DNA of 30,409 nt from positions 1 through 30,409 of the forward strand of contig CAJTRO010000042.1 in assembly GCA_910579015.1 (NCBI GenBank), written 5' to 3'. The translations under genes were made by a program, and so were the position numbers. Below, piece by piece: positions 7,640-16,163 of this stretch (position 1 is its first letter; the number at the start of each line of letters is the position of its first letter). This DNA comes from an uncultured Dorea sp. (GTDB lineage: Bacteria; Bacillota_A; Clostridia; Lachnospirales; Lachnospiraceae). The notes beneath the pieces are model-generated. The model was not told the DNA's origin. It was given only the letters and a program-made list of their open reading frames with translations, and made no database searches.

Positions 7640-7776
7640 AAACTTTGTCTGCAAACGTCCGGCTGTGTGAGGGCTTAAGAAGGCCGGCGCTTCTGGTGGA
7701 TGCGATTTCAATAATATTTTCCCTGCTTAAGGCATACATTGAGACAAGAGCATTTGGACAAGAGGTCACAGGTTGA
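7588..7776 (+). pseudogene. C-terminal fragment of an unidentified protein
   Basis: A second frame overlapping the end of the cupin remnant stays open for about 63 codons and ends at TGA 7774-7776, directly before the next gene. It reads LDDADVDELKTLSANVRL, then CEGLRRPALLVDAISIIF and SLLKAYIETRAFGQEVTG. It looks like genuine protein sequence, but I cannot name the family. There is no start signal, so it is probably the tail of a deleted gene. Confidence 0.35.
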
Positions 7777-9171
7777 TTGAAAAGATATAGCAGAAAGAAC
7801 AGCAAACAGTTATTTCAGATAAGGATGTCCGGCTATATGCGGTATGGAATGATGATACTTACCTGTCTTCTGATCATCGGGGGATTGCAGGCGGCGCTTA
7901 CACACCGGGAGGAAGGAATCCTTGGGAAGAGGAACAAAAAGGACGCAAAAGAGAAGGCTCGGACTACACAGGAGACACGGAAAGAGGAGCCGGATATTGC
8001 GGTAGATAATCCGGACATCCGCGTGCTGATCATGACAAATGGTTATTCCAACGAGGTGCATCCGAGTGTCGAGGCTGTATCGGCGGGCGGGCTTGTCATA
8101 TTGTACGGGGAGGAGAGCCAGGAGGTGGAGGCGGGACAGCCGGCTGTGTTTGCACCGGATGACCAGAGATTCCAGAGCGGCCATATCCGTATCTGTGCGA
8201 AAGACGGTGGGGAAGTTACCCTGAACAGCCTTAAGAGGTCATATGGGGCGCCGTCTTATGCCGGAGTGCTGGAGCTTCGAACGACGGCGGAGGGGATAGC
8301 GGTGGTCAATGAGCTGCCGGTAGAGACTTATCTGTGTAAGGTGATACCAAGCGAGATGCCGGCTTCCTATGAGCTTGAGGCTCTGAAGGCACAGGCGGTG
8401 TGCGCAAGGAGCTTTGCGTATCAGCAGATGCAAGGGTTTGGTTATCCGGAATATGAGGCCCATGTAAATGACAGTACAGATTATCAGGTATACGGCAATT
8501 CCCAGGCGCAGGAGACGACGGACCGGGCGGTAGAGGAGACAAAGGGGCAGGTGGTCCGTTATCGGGGGCAGGTTGTTACGACTTATTATTATTCTACCTC
8601 CTGCGGAAAGACGGCCGGAATTGAGGCTTGGGGAACAGAGCTTAACGAGGATAACCAGTATCTCCAGCCGGTGGAAGTAAGGGATGAGGAAGGTGATTAT
8701 GAAGCACAGATGCCGTGGTATCGCTGGGAGGCGAGGATACCGGCAGGTACATTGTCGAATCTTATCGGGCTGAATACCGGACGGGATATCGGGACAGTGA
8801 GAAGTCTTGAGATAACGAATACCGGAGCGGGAGGCGTCGCGCTCCAGATCTGTGCAAAAGGAGATAAGGGTACGGTGACGGTGGATACAGAGAACAAGAT
8901 CCGCAGAGCCCTTGGGGGCGGCGGCTATGAGATCACCAAACAGGACGGGACGAAGGTGCCGTCCCAGAAGCTTCTTCCAAGTGCATTTTTTACGGTAGGA
9001 CGGGACGGAGATACTTTTGTGCTGTCTGGCGGAGGATACGGGCACGGGATTGGAATGAGCCAGAACGGAGCCAATGAGATGGCGAAGAAAGGGAAGGATT
9101 ACATAGAGATCTTGTCACTCTTTTTCAGTGATGTGACGATTGAAGCCAGGCAGGATGCGGACGGAGCATAA
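7777..9171 (+). CDS. SpoIID/LytB-domain protein (cell-wall hydrolase family)
   Basis: The 464-residue protein has an N-terminal membrane anchor (residues ~22-41), a variable lysine/glutamate-rich linker, and a SpoIID/LytB domain over the C-terminal two thirds. Diagnostic segments are LPVETYLCKVIPSEMPASYE, LKAQAVCARSFAYQQM, DSTDYQVYG, TTYYYSTSCGKTAG and SGGGYGHGIGMSQNGANEMA. SpoIID is a lytic transglycosylase that trims denuded glycan during engulfment; LytB homologues stimulate amidases. It should act outside the membrane on peptidoglycan. It could be spoIID itself or a paralogue; the usual spoIID neighbours (murA, spoIIQ) are not here, so I leave the symbol empty. The TTG start at 7777 has a weak ribosome binding site, and ATG 7825 is an alternative that keeps the anchor. 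Confidence 0.85.
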   Translation: MKRYSRKNSKQLFQIRMSGYMRYGMMILTCLLIIGGLQAALTHREEGILGKRNKKDAKEKARTTQETRKEEPDIAVDNPDIRVLIMTNGYSNEVHPSVEAVSAGGLVILYGEESQEVEAGQPAVFAPDDQRFQSGHIRICAKDGGEVTLNSLKRSYGAPSYAGVLELRTTAEGIAVVNELPVETYLCKVIPSEMPASYELEALKAQAVCARSFAYQQMQGFGYPEYEAHVNDSTDYQVYGNSQAQETTDRAVEETKGQVVRYRGQVVTTYYYSTSCGKTAGIEAWGTELNEDNQYLQPVEVRDEEGDYEAQMPWYRWEARIPAGTLSNLIGLNTGRDIGTVRSLEITNTGAGGVALQICAKGDKGTVTVDTENKIRRALGGGGYEITKQDGTKVPSQKLLPSAFFTVGRDGDTFVLSGGGYGHGIGMSQNGANEMAKKGKDYIEILSLFFSDVTIEARQDADGA

Positions 9172-9211
9172 GGATATTTTCTGTCTGTGTTCTGCCTGGC
9201 TTATATTTTTT
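9143..9211 (+). terminator. Possible long-loop terminator after the SpoIID-domain gene
   Basis: Eleven bases aagccaggcag (9143-9153) pair perfectly with 9192-9202, across a 38-base loop, and a T-rich stretch (9206-9211) follows. The 5' arm is inside the end of the coding region. The long loop makes it atypical. Confidence 0.4.
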
Positions 9212-9334
9212 GCATTTTTCCATATACTAGTTCAGGCAAGTTATATGGGTGGTTACTTATTGTTCGGTGTACTAGTAACAGTCCGGCCATCCGGTTTCAC
9301 GGCTGCCTGGATTGCGCAAAAAGAACGGTTATGA

Positions 9335-9363
9335 TAGACAAATCCGGTAAAATTAGGTAAAAT
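9335..9363 (+). promoter_or_regulatory. Promoter of the YihY/BrkB-family gene
   Basis: TAGACA (9335-9340) and TAAAAT (9358-9363) are separated by 17 bases. They lie about 30 bases before the start codon at 9392, in a 220-base intergenic stretch that otherwise holds nothing recognised. Confidence 0.55.
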
Positions 9364-9391
9364 ATAGGGCAAGATATACGGGAGAAATGCT

Positions 9392-10216
9392 ATGAAAAGG
9401 ATAAAAGCCATCTATCAGAGAATCAAGAATATCACCGCAGATATTTCCGCGGCCCACATAGGAGCATATGCTGCGCAGTCGGCATATTTCTTTATGCTGT
9501 GTATGATCCCGATCATTTTGCTGCTTCTTACGCTGGTACAGTACACGCCGGTGACGAAGGCGGACGTGATGACCGCCGTGATCCAGGTGTTTCCGTCATC
9601 GGTGGAAACCCTGGTCACATCAATGGTGAATCAGGTGTATAACCAGTCGATGGGTATCATTCCAGTTACGATCATTGTGGCATTATGGTCGGCGGGAAAG
9701 GGCGTGCTTGCGATGACGTCCGGGCTGAATTGCATCTACGGCTGTCATGAGACGCGTAACTATGTGGTCCTTCGTATCAGGGCGACGATTTATACGGTTT
9801 TATTTATTGTCGTGATCATCCTGCTGCTGGTCTTGTCTGTATTTGGAAATACACTGAATCTGTTTATCGCGGTCCATGTGCCGTTTCTGAAGAAGGCGGC
9901 AGACTGGCTGATCGAGACCAGAGGCGTAATCACGCCCACGGTAATGGTAGTATTCTCGCTGATGATCTACAGATTTCTTCCGAACAGGAGAGGCAGGTTT
10001 CGAGACCAGCTGCCGGGGGCGATGTTTACGGCGGTGGGGTGGCTGGTGATATCCTGGGTATTCTCCGTATACCTGGATATTTTTAAGGGATTTTCCAGCA
10101 TGTACGGCAGTTTTACGACGATCATACTGATCATGCTGTGGATGTATTTCTGTATGTACTGTATTCTCCTTGGCGGGGAGATGAATATTCTTCTGAAAGA
10201 GAAAAACGGAGAGTAA
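9392..10216 (+). CDS. YihY/virulence factor BrkB family membrane protein
   Basis: The 274-residue protein has about six membrane helices and the family's typical features: an N-terminal amphipathic segment (IGAYAAQSAYFFMLCMIPII), the central SMGIIPVTIIVALWSAGKGV followed by GLNCIYG, and the late motifs RFRDQLPGAMFTAVGWL and FKGFSSMYGSFTTIILIMLW. The family was once called ribonuclease BN, but no nuclease residues are present and its function is unsettled; transport or envelope roles have been suggested. It has its own promoter and is followed by the phenylalanine T-box leader, so it is probably monocistronic. Confidence 0.88.
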   Translation: MKRIKAIYQRIKNITADISAAHIGAYAAQSAYFFMLCMIPIILLLLTLVQYTPVTKADVMTAVIQVFPSSVETLVTSMVNQVYNQSMGIIPVTIIVALWSAGKGVLAMTSGLNCIYGCHETRNYVVLRIRATIYTVLFIVVIILLLVLSVFGNTLNLFIAVHVPFLKKAADWLIETRGVITPTVMVVFSLMIYRFLPNRRGRFRDQLPGAMFTAVGWLVISWVFSVYLDIFKGFSSMYGSFTTIILIMLWMYFCMYCILLGGEMNILLKEKNGE

Positions 10217-10254
10217 GGCAGAGTAAATCAGGGGAAATTCAGATGAATAATTTC

Positions 10255-10282
10255 TTGACAACTGAAACTCTTATGCTATAAT
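10255..10282 (+). promoter_or_regulatory. Promoter of the pheST leader
   Basis: Consensus TTGACA (10255-10260) and TATAAT (10277-10282) are separated by 16 bases. Transcription should start near 10289, giving a leader of about 450 bases before pheS. Confidence 0.8.
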
Positions 10283-10288
10283 TTAAAG

Positions 10289-10700
10289 AAGTTAGTATCT
10301 TGCAGATCTGTTTGCGGGATACAAACCAGCAGATATAAGCAAAAAGCAATGACCGTGCAGGGAGACCGCGGACGCTTGCCGAAAGGCGGGTTTTGCTGTT
10401 TCCAAGTAGAGAGCTGTTTTCCATCAGAGAGAGGAGATCGACAGGCTGAAAGTCTCCTTTGGTTCGGACAGTGATCGAATTTCCCACGCGAGCCGCATTT
10501 TTGAAATCATTTGCCAGGTGTATAATGTATACAGCGAGGACTGCCATAGGAAGGCAGGGGCAGCAGACATGGTACAAGGAGAGTAGGAGATGCCGTCAGA
10601 TGCACGTTACGCATGAATGAGTGCCCGCAGGATATATGTGCGGGAATCAGGGTGGTATCACGGGTAATTGCTCGTCCCTTTTTAGGGATGAGTTTTTTTT
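10289..10700 (+). ncRNA. T-box leader, phenylalanine specific
   Basis: This leader senses uncharged tRNA-Phe and lets transcription proceed into pheST when the aminoacylated pool falls. The T-box sequence AGGGTGGTATCACGG (10649-10663) is present, with the GGTGG that pairs to the tRNA acceptor end. Stem I shows the S-turn halves AGTA (10405-10408) and GAA (10477-10479). One base after GAA lies TTC (10481-10483), the phenylalanine codon expected as specifier. A hairpin CCCGC/GCGGG (10624-10644) precedes the T-box, and a strong terminator closes the element. The part from 10289 to about 10365 is longer than usual and its folding is unclear. Specifier and downstream gene agree. Confidence 0.88.
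10671..10700 (+). terminator. T-box-controlled intrinsic terminator
   Basis: The stem ctcgtccct (10671-10679) pairs with agggatgag (10684-10692), with one G-T pair and a four-T loop, and is followed by eight T residues. The 5' side competes with the antiterminator formed by the T-box sequence. Confidence 0.85.
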
Positions 10701-10738
10701 ATCTAAAATTTGTGATGAGCAGGAAAGGAAGAGAAGCG

Positions 10739-11758
10739 ATGAAAGAGAAGTTGCAGAGCATCAAGGAAGAAGCGCTGAAAGCAATCGAAGCGGCCGATGT
10801 GCCGGAGAAGTTAAATGATGTGCGTGTGAAGTTCCTGGGCAAGAAAGGGGAGCTTACCGCAGTATTAAAGGGAATGAAGGAAGTTGCGCCGGAGGAAAGG
10901 CCGAAGGTCGGACAGCTGGTGAATGAGACCAGGGCGTCCATCGAGAAGATCCTGGAAGAGAGCAAGGCCAAGATGGAGCGTGTGATCCGGGAAGAGAAGA
11001 TGAAGCAGGAGGTGATCGACGTCACCCTGCCGTCAAAGAAGAATATGGTCGGACACCGCCATCCGAATACGATAGCGTTAGAAGAGGTGGAGAGGATCTT
11101 CATCGGCATGGGCTATGAGGTGGTAGAAGGGCCGGAGGTAGAGTATGACCTCTATAATTTTGAGAAGCTGAATATCCCGGACGGACACCCGGCAAAGGAT
11201 GAGCAGGATACCTTCTATATCAATAAGGAAATCTTACTGCGCACCCAGACCTCGCCGGTACAGGCCCGCGTGATGGAGCAGGGAAAGCTGCCGATCCGTA
11301 TGATCGCGCCGGGACGCGTATTTCGTTCCGATGAGGTGGACGCGACACATTCCCCGTCCTTCCACCAGATTGAAGGTCTGGTCATCGACAAGAATATTTC
11401 CTTTGCTGATCTGAAGGGAACCCTCGAGGTATTTGCCAAGGAACTGTTCGGGCCGGAGACAAAGACGAAATTCCGTCCCCATCATTTCCCGTTCACTGAG
11501 CCGAGCGCGGAGGTGGACGTTACCTGCTTCAAATGCGGAGGGAAGGGATGCCGTTTCTGTAAGGGTTCCGGATGGATTGAGATTCTCGGCTGCGGTATGG
11601 TACATCCACATGTTCTGGAGATGTGCGGGATCGATCCCAATGAGTATACCGGATTTGCATTCGGTGTAGGACTGGAGCGGATCGCACTGTTGAAATATGA
11701 GATTGACGATATGAGACTGCTGTATGAAAATGACATCAGATTCTTGAAGCAGTTCTAA
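10739..11758 (+). CDS. pheS: Phenylalanyl-tRNA synthetase alpha subunit
   Basis: PheS forms an alpha2-beta2 enzyme with PheT and contains the catalytic class II core that activates phenylalanine and charges tRNA-Phe. The 339-residue length is typical. Residues ~1-85 form the coiled-coil tRNA-binding arm. Class II motif 2 is around RMIAPGRVFRSDEVDATHSP, and motif 3 is GFAFGVGLERIALLKY. The segment FRPHHFPFTEPSAEVDV is characteristic. A four-cysteine CFKCGGKGCRFC insert (about residues 263-274) resembles a small zinc-binding loop seen in many Firmicute PheS proteins. An in-frame start at 10613 lies inside the T-box leader and is rejected; ATG 10739 begins exactly at the family N-terminus after AGGAAG. 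Confidence 0.96.
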   Translation: MKEKLQSIKEEALKAIEAADVPEKLNDVRVKFLGKKGELTAVLKGMKEVAPEERPKVGQLVNETRASIEKILEESKAKMERVIREEKMKQEVIDVTLPSKKNMVGHRHPNTIALEEVERIFIGMGYEVVEGPEVEYDLYNFEKLNIPDGHPAKDEQDTFYINKEILLRTQTSPVQARVMEQGKLPIRMIAPGRVFRSDEVDATHSPSFHQIEGLVIDKNISFADLKGTLEVFAKELFGPETKTKFRPHHFPFTEPSAEVDVTCFKCGGKGCRFCKGSGWIEILGCGMVHPHVLEMCGIDPNEYTGFAFGVGLERIALLKYEIDDMRLLYENDIRFLKQF

Positions 11759-11827
11759 CTAAGTGGAAGATATATGGAGTGTGCCGGTGTGTAAGTCCAT
11801 ACGGCAGGAAAGGAGCTAAGAAGTAAG

Positions 11828-14248
11828 ATGAATACATCATTATCATGGATAAAAGCATATGTTCCGGGGCTTGATGTGAGCGCGCAGGAGTATACGGATG
11901 CAATGACGCTTTCCGGAACAAAGGTAGAAGGATATGAGGTGCAGGATGCGGATCTGGATAAGATTGTGATCGGCCAGATCGACAAGATAGAGAAGCACCC
12001 GGACGCAGACAAGTTGATTATCTGCCAGGTAAATGTGGGAGATGAGACTGTGCAGATCGTAACGGGCGCCAATAACGTACACGAGGGCGACAAGGTTCCG
12101 GTGGTACTGGACGGAGGCCGCGTGGCGGGCGGACATGAGCCGGGAAGCCGTGTGGCAGGCGGGATCAAGATTAAGAAAGGGAAGCTCCGCGGGATTGAGA
12201 GCCAGGGCATGATGTGCTCCATAGAGGAGCTTGGCTCAAGCCGCGACATGTATCCGGAGGCGCCGGAGGAAGGGATATACATCTTCCCAAAGGATGCAAA
12301 AACAGGGGCAAATGCGGTAGAAGCGCTGGGCTTAAACGATGTGGTGTTCGAGTATGAGGTGACTTCAAACAGAGTGGACTGTTTCAGTGTTGTGGGGATC
12401 GCGCGGGAAGCGGCGGCTACCTTCAGGAAGGAATTTCATCCGCCGGTTGTGACGGCCACAGGCAATTCCGAGGATGTCAGGGATTATATCAAGGTGACGG
12501 TCAAAGACAATGATCTCTGTCCGAGATATTGTGCGAGAGTGGTCAAGAACATTAAGATTGCCCCGTCGCCGAAATGGATGCAGAGACGTCTTGCGTCCGT
12601 GGGAATCCGTCCGATCAACAATCTGGTTGATATTACGAACTATGTGATGGAAGAGTACGGACAGCCGATGCACGCATACGACCTGGATACCATTGCGGGC
12701 CGTGAGATCATCGTGCGTACTGCCGAAAAGGGAGAGAAGTTCACCACTTTGGACGGACAGGAAAGGGATATGGATGAGTCTGTGCTGATGATCTGCGACG
12801 GCGAGAAGTCTATCGGTATCGCGGGTATCATGGGCGGTGAGAATTCCATGATCACCGATGATGTCAAGACCATGCTCTTTGAAGCGGCCTGCTTTGACGG
12901 GACCAATATTCGAAAGTCCAGTAAGAAGATCGGGCTTCGCACCGACGCATCGGGTAAGTTTGAGAAAGGGCTGGATCCAAACAACGCACAGGCGGCCATC
13001 GACCGCGCCTGCCAGCTGGTAGAGGAGCTGGGAGCCGGAGAAGTTGTGGGCGGTACAGTGGATGTATATGGAAAGAAGAAGGAACCGGTCAGAGTTCCTT
13101 TCGACGCCGGTGAGATCAACCGTCTTCTCGGAACGGACATTTCCCGGGAAGAGATGCTGGGATATTTTGAGAAGATCGGGCTTGACTTCGATGAAGAGAA
13201 GAGTGAAGTGATTGCGCCAACCTTCCGCCACGATCTGTTTTGTCTGGCGGATCTTGCCGAGGAAGTGGCAAGATTCTATGGATATGACAATATTCCGACG
13301 ACGCTTCCAAGGGGCGAGGCAACGACCGGGAAATTATCCTTCAAGCTCAGGGTGGAGGAGATTGCACGTGATATTGCGGAATTCTGCGGTTTCAGCCAGG
13401 GCATGACCTATTCCTTCGAAAGCCCGAAGGTATTTGACCGGCTTCGGATCCCGGCGGATTCACCGCTTAGGGAGACGGTGGAGATCATGAATCCTCTCGG
13501 CGAGGATTACAGCGTTATGCGCACGACTTCCCTGAACGGTATGCTGACCTCGCTTGCCACGAATTATAATAGAAGAAATAAGAATGTAAGACTGTATGAG
13601 CTGGGGAATATTTATCTTCCGAAGGCGCTTCCGCTGACCGAGCTTCCCGAAGAGCGTATGCAGTTTACGCTGGGAATGTACGGAGACGGAGATTTCTTCA
13701 GCATGAAGGGCGTGGTAGAAGAGTTCTTCGAGAAGGTCGGAATGCATAAGAAGGAAGTCTACGATCCGAACGCCGGCAAGCCGTATCTGCATCCCGGACG
13801 ACAGGCAGATATCATCTACGACGGTGCGGTTGTGGGATATCTGGGAGAGGTTCACCCGGATATTGCGGACGCATACGGAATCGGGACGAAGGCATACGTT
13901 GCGGTGCTTGATATGCCGGAGATTGTGGAACGGGCGTCATTTGACAGGAAATACACAGGAATTGCAAGATTTCCTGCAATAACACGTGATATCAGCATGG
14001 TAATGCCAAAAGAGATCCTGGCGGGGCAGATTGAAGAAGTGATCGAGAAGAATGGCGGTGCATACCTGGAGAGTTATGCGTTGTTTGACCTGTATGAGGG
14101 AGCTCAGATCAAGGCCGGTTATAAGTCTGTGGCATATTCCATCGTATTCCGTGCGAAGGATAAGACGCTGGAGGATGCAGAAGTGACGGAGGCAATGGGC
14201 AGGATCCTTAAGGTGTTAGAAGGCATGGGAATCGAGCTTAGAAAGTAA
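11828..14248 (+). CDS. pheT: Phenylalanyl-tRNA synthetase beta subunit
   Basis: The 806-residue PheT partners PheS. Its domains in order are a core N-terminal region with an EMAP-like tRNA-binding fold (about 40-150, including EKHPDADKLIICQVNVG), the B3/B4 editing module that hydrolyses mischarged Tyr-tRNA-Phe (about 205-385, MGGENSMITDD), the B5 DNA-binding-like domain (about 400-475, FRHDLFCLADLAEEVARFYG), the inactive catalytic-like domain, and the C-terminal ferredoxin-fold anticodon-binding domain (about 710-806, FPAITRDISMVMPKEI). It starts 69 bases after pheS and shares its T-box-controlled transcript. Length and domain order are normal for the long bacterial form. Confidence 0.96.
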   Translation: MNTSLSWIKAYVPGLDVSAQEYTDAMTLSGTKVEGYEVQDADLDKIVIGQIDKIEKHPDADKLIICQVNVGDETVQIVTGANNVHEGDKVPVVLDGGRVAGGHEPGSRVAGGIKIKKGKLRGIESQGMMCSIEELGSSRDMYPEAPEEGIYIFPKDAKTGANAVEALGLNDVVFEYEVTSNRVDCFSVVGIAREAAATFRKEFHPPVVTATGNSEDVRDYIKVTVKDNDLCPRYCARVVKNIKIAPSPKWMQRRLASVGIRPINNLVDITNYVMEEYGQPMHAYDLDTIAGREIIVRTAEKGEKFTTLDGQERDMDESVLMICDGEKSIGIAGIMGGENSMITDDVKTMLFEAACFDGTNIRKSSKKIGLRTDASGKFEKGLDPNNAQAAIDRACQLVEELGAGEVVGGTVDVYGKKKEPVRVPFDAGEINRLLGTDISREEMLGYFEKIGLDFDEEKSEVIAPTFRHDLFCLADLAEEVARFYGYDNIPTTLPRGEATTGKLSFKLRVEEIARDIAEFCGFSQGMTYSFESPKVFDRLRIPADSPLRETVEIMNPLGEDYSVMRTTSLNGMLTSLATNYNRRNKNVRLYELGNIYLPKALPLTELPEERMQFTLGMYGDGDFFSMKGVVEEFFEKVGMHKKEVYDPNAGKPYLHPGRQADIIYDGAVVGYLGEVHPDIADAYGIGTKAYVAVLDMPEIVERASFDRKYTGIARFPAITRDISMVMPKEILAGQIEEVIEKNGGAYLESYALFDLYEGAQIKAGYKSVAYSIVFRAKDKTLEDAEVTEAMGRILKVLEGMGIELRK

Positions 14249-14304
14249 AATGCGGGTAAATGTGGGGATACAAGTAACAGGTTAGACAAGAATGGAGACA
14301 GGAA

Positions 14305-15282
14305 ATGAATAAAAAGCAGATAGGCGGACTGGTTATAGCGGTGATTCTGTTTATAATGGTCGGGGTGTCAAGCGTGCTGACCAATGCATTTTCAAACAGA
14401 ATTTTAATGGACAGTATGGAAGAGCTGTGGCGGGAGGGAGCCGGATTCAACCCGCCGCTCAATGATTACATCGCTGTCGTGAGGGTGCAGGGAACGATCC
14501 AGGAGCAGACAACGACCGGTATGTTCGAGGTTCCGGTGGGATATCAGCACATCACGACTATGGAGTATATTGATGATCTGATGAATGATGATAATAACCA
14601 GGGTATCCTGCTGTACGTGGATTCCCCCGGAGGAACCGTATACGAGTCTGAGGAGCTGTATCTGAAGCTCAAAGAATATAAGGAGCGGACGGACCGGCCG
14701 GTGTGGGATTATATGGCGCACTATGCGGCATCCGGAGGTTATATGATATCCATGGCGTCAGATAAGATATATGCGAATCCGAACACGACGACGGGTTCTA
14801 TCGGCGTGATCATGTCCGGCTATGATATGAGCGGTCTGTATGAGAAGCTGGGAATCCGCTATATCAGTATTACCAGTGGAGAGAATAAGGACAGTTCTAA
14901 GATGACGGAGGAGCAGATCGCGATCTATCAGGGACAGGTTGACGAGTATTATAACAAATTTGTCAGCATCGTCTCAGAGGGACGCGGTATGACGGAGGAA
15001 GAGGTCAAGGCGCTTGCGGACGGACGTGTCTATACGGCCAATCAGGCTTTGAACAATGGACTGATCGACGAGATCAGCTTATATGAGGATATGACGATGG
15101 CGATGTGCAGTGAACTGGGGGTATATGAGTTCTATGAGCCGGAGACGGAGCTGGATTTCTTTACTTCTTTATTTGCGAGGATAGAGAGTGTCATTCCCAA
15201 GTCGGAGGCCCAGATATTGAAAGAGACCGCGGCAGATATGGAAAGCGGGGTGCCGATGTATTATGCAGAACAATTACGGTAA
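14305..15282 (+). CDS. sppA: Signal peptide peptidase SppA (S49 family)
   Basis: The 325-residue protein has one N-terminal membrane helix (residues ~7-27) and an extracytoplasmic S49 serine peptidase domain of the short, single-domain type. SppA degrades cleaved signal peptides in the membrane. The catalytic pair is visible: Ser143 in HYAASGGYMISMAS and Lys195 in TSGENKDSS, spaced 52 residues apart, the same as the Ser147/Lys199 pair I recall for Bacillus subtilis SppA. The oxyanion segment DSPGGTVYESEEL and the GSIGVIMSG strand are intact. The last 20 bases overlap the next gene, indicating translational coupling. It starts 56 bases after pheT. Confidence 0.93.
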   Translation: MNKKQIGGLVIAVILFIMVGVSSVLTNAFSNRILMDSMEELWREGAGFNPPLNDYIAVVRVQGTIQEQTTTGMFEVPVGYQHITTMEYIDDLMNDDNNQGILLYVDSPGGTVYESEELYLKLKEYKERTDRPVWDYMAHYAASGGYMISMASDKIYANPNTTTGSIGVIMSGYDMSGLYEKLGIRYISITSGENKDSSKMTEEQIAIYQGQVDEYYNKFVSIVSEGRGMTEEEVKALADGRVYTANQALNNGLIDEISLYEDMTMAMCSELGVYEFYEPETELDFFTSLFARIESVIPKSEAQILKETAADMESGVPMYYAEQLR

Positions 15283-16135
15283 TCCGGGATATACAGATGA
15301 TCGGTCCGTCGGCCAAAGAGATGCGGACGGGAGTCTATTTGGACGGAGAAATAAAACGGCGGAAGATGCGGAGTATGCAGGCTTCTGGGTGCGTATGGCG
15401 GCGTACTGCATTGATCTCGTGATTGTCGGGATCGGCCTGTTGTTTGTCAAGCTGATCATAGGTATCGTGTCACTGTCGGCCGGTGATGTGATCCATGCGC
15501 AGATATTGTTCCACTATACTTTGAAGGACATCATCCTGTATGTGTTGCAGGCAGTCTATTTTATCCTGCTTACGTATTTTACGGGAACGACGCCGGGAAA
15601 AAGACTTATGAACTTGCGGGTAGTCAATGCGGATGGAAGAGAGAGGCTTGATTTTGTCAATATCCTATACCGGGAGACCGTGGGAAGATTCCTGTGTGGG
15701 TTATCTTTGGGGATCGGGTATATCATGGCGGGAGTTGACCGTGAGAAGCGGGGCCTGCATGATATGCTCTGTGACACCAGGGTGATCTATGGAAAGAAGA
15801 TTAAGGTATTGCCGAAGTATCAGGTTCCTGTTAATTATCCGCCGATACCGCCTGCTCCGCCAGTACCTCCAGCGCCGATGCCGCCGTATGGGGAACCTTG
15901 GCGGGGAGGGATGCCGGGCGGAGGAATGCCTGATGGAGGGTTCGGACCGGTGGGAGCGAATCCGGGAGATGTGATGCCGCCGCAGGGAGGAAAACCGTGC
16001 GGAGGAAATGGAGAAGGTCTGCCGGAAGGAGCATCAACAACGGCAGATAAAAACGTGCCAGATAATGAAATAGGATCAGAACCAGTGCCAATGCATGAGG
16101 ATTCGTCAGAAGACGGATCCGGCCTGGAATCGTAA
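15263..16135 (+). CDS. RDD-family membrane protein with proline/glycine-rich tail
   Basis: The 290-residue protein has an RDD domain (residues ~38-175). It shows the start motif YAGFWVRMAAYCIDLVIVGI, three or four membrane helices, the signature FTGTTPGKRLMNLRVV and GVDREKRGLHDMLCDTRVI. RDD proteins are poorly understood membrane proteins, some with Na+/H+ antiport activity. After residue ~188 comes a long low-complexity tail: first proline-rich (YPPIPPAPPVPPAPMPPYG), then glycine- and acid-rich, probably a disordered cytoplasmic or surface-exposed segment. The ATG lies 20 bases inside the end of sppA in another frame, so the genes are coupled and perhaps functionally linked. Confidence 0.85.
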   Translation: MQNNYGNPGYTDDRSVGQRDADGSLFGRRNKTAEDAEYAGFWVRMAAYCIDLVIVGIGLLFVKLIIGIVSLSAGDVIHAQILFHYTLKDIILYVLQAVYFILLTYFTGTTPGKRLMNLRVVNADGRERLDFVNILYRETVGRFLCGLSLGIGYIMAGVDREKRGLHDMLCDTRVIYGKKIKVLPKYQVPVNYPPIPPAPPVPPAPMPPYGEPWRGGMPGGGMPDGGFGPVGANPGDVMPPQGGKPCGGNGEGLPEGASTTADKNVPDNEIGSEPVPMHEDSSEDGSGLES

Positions 16136-16163
16136 CAATATTGAAGAAGGGATTCATATTAAA

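Noticed and set aside
7245..7805. 186-codon minus-strand frame
   Set aside because: Low-complexity, serine/proline-rich shadow of coding DNA on the plus strand, with no start signals.
8239..9045. 268-codon minus-strand frame
   Set aside because: It lies antisense inside the SpoIID-domain gene; composition is arginine/histidine-rich, as expected for a shadow frame.
9140..9334. 64-codon plus-strand frame after the SpoIID-domain gene
   Set aside because: It starts inside the preceding gene and overlaps a terminator-like hairpin; no family or ribosome binding site was recognised.
10613..10738. Upstream in-frame start for pheS
   Set aside because: The added 42 codons would translate the T-box and terminator; PheS proteins begin at the residue encoded at 10739.
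12365..13231. 288-codon minus-strand frame
   Set aside because: Antisense shadow of pheT, which has complete domain support on the plus strand.
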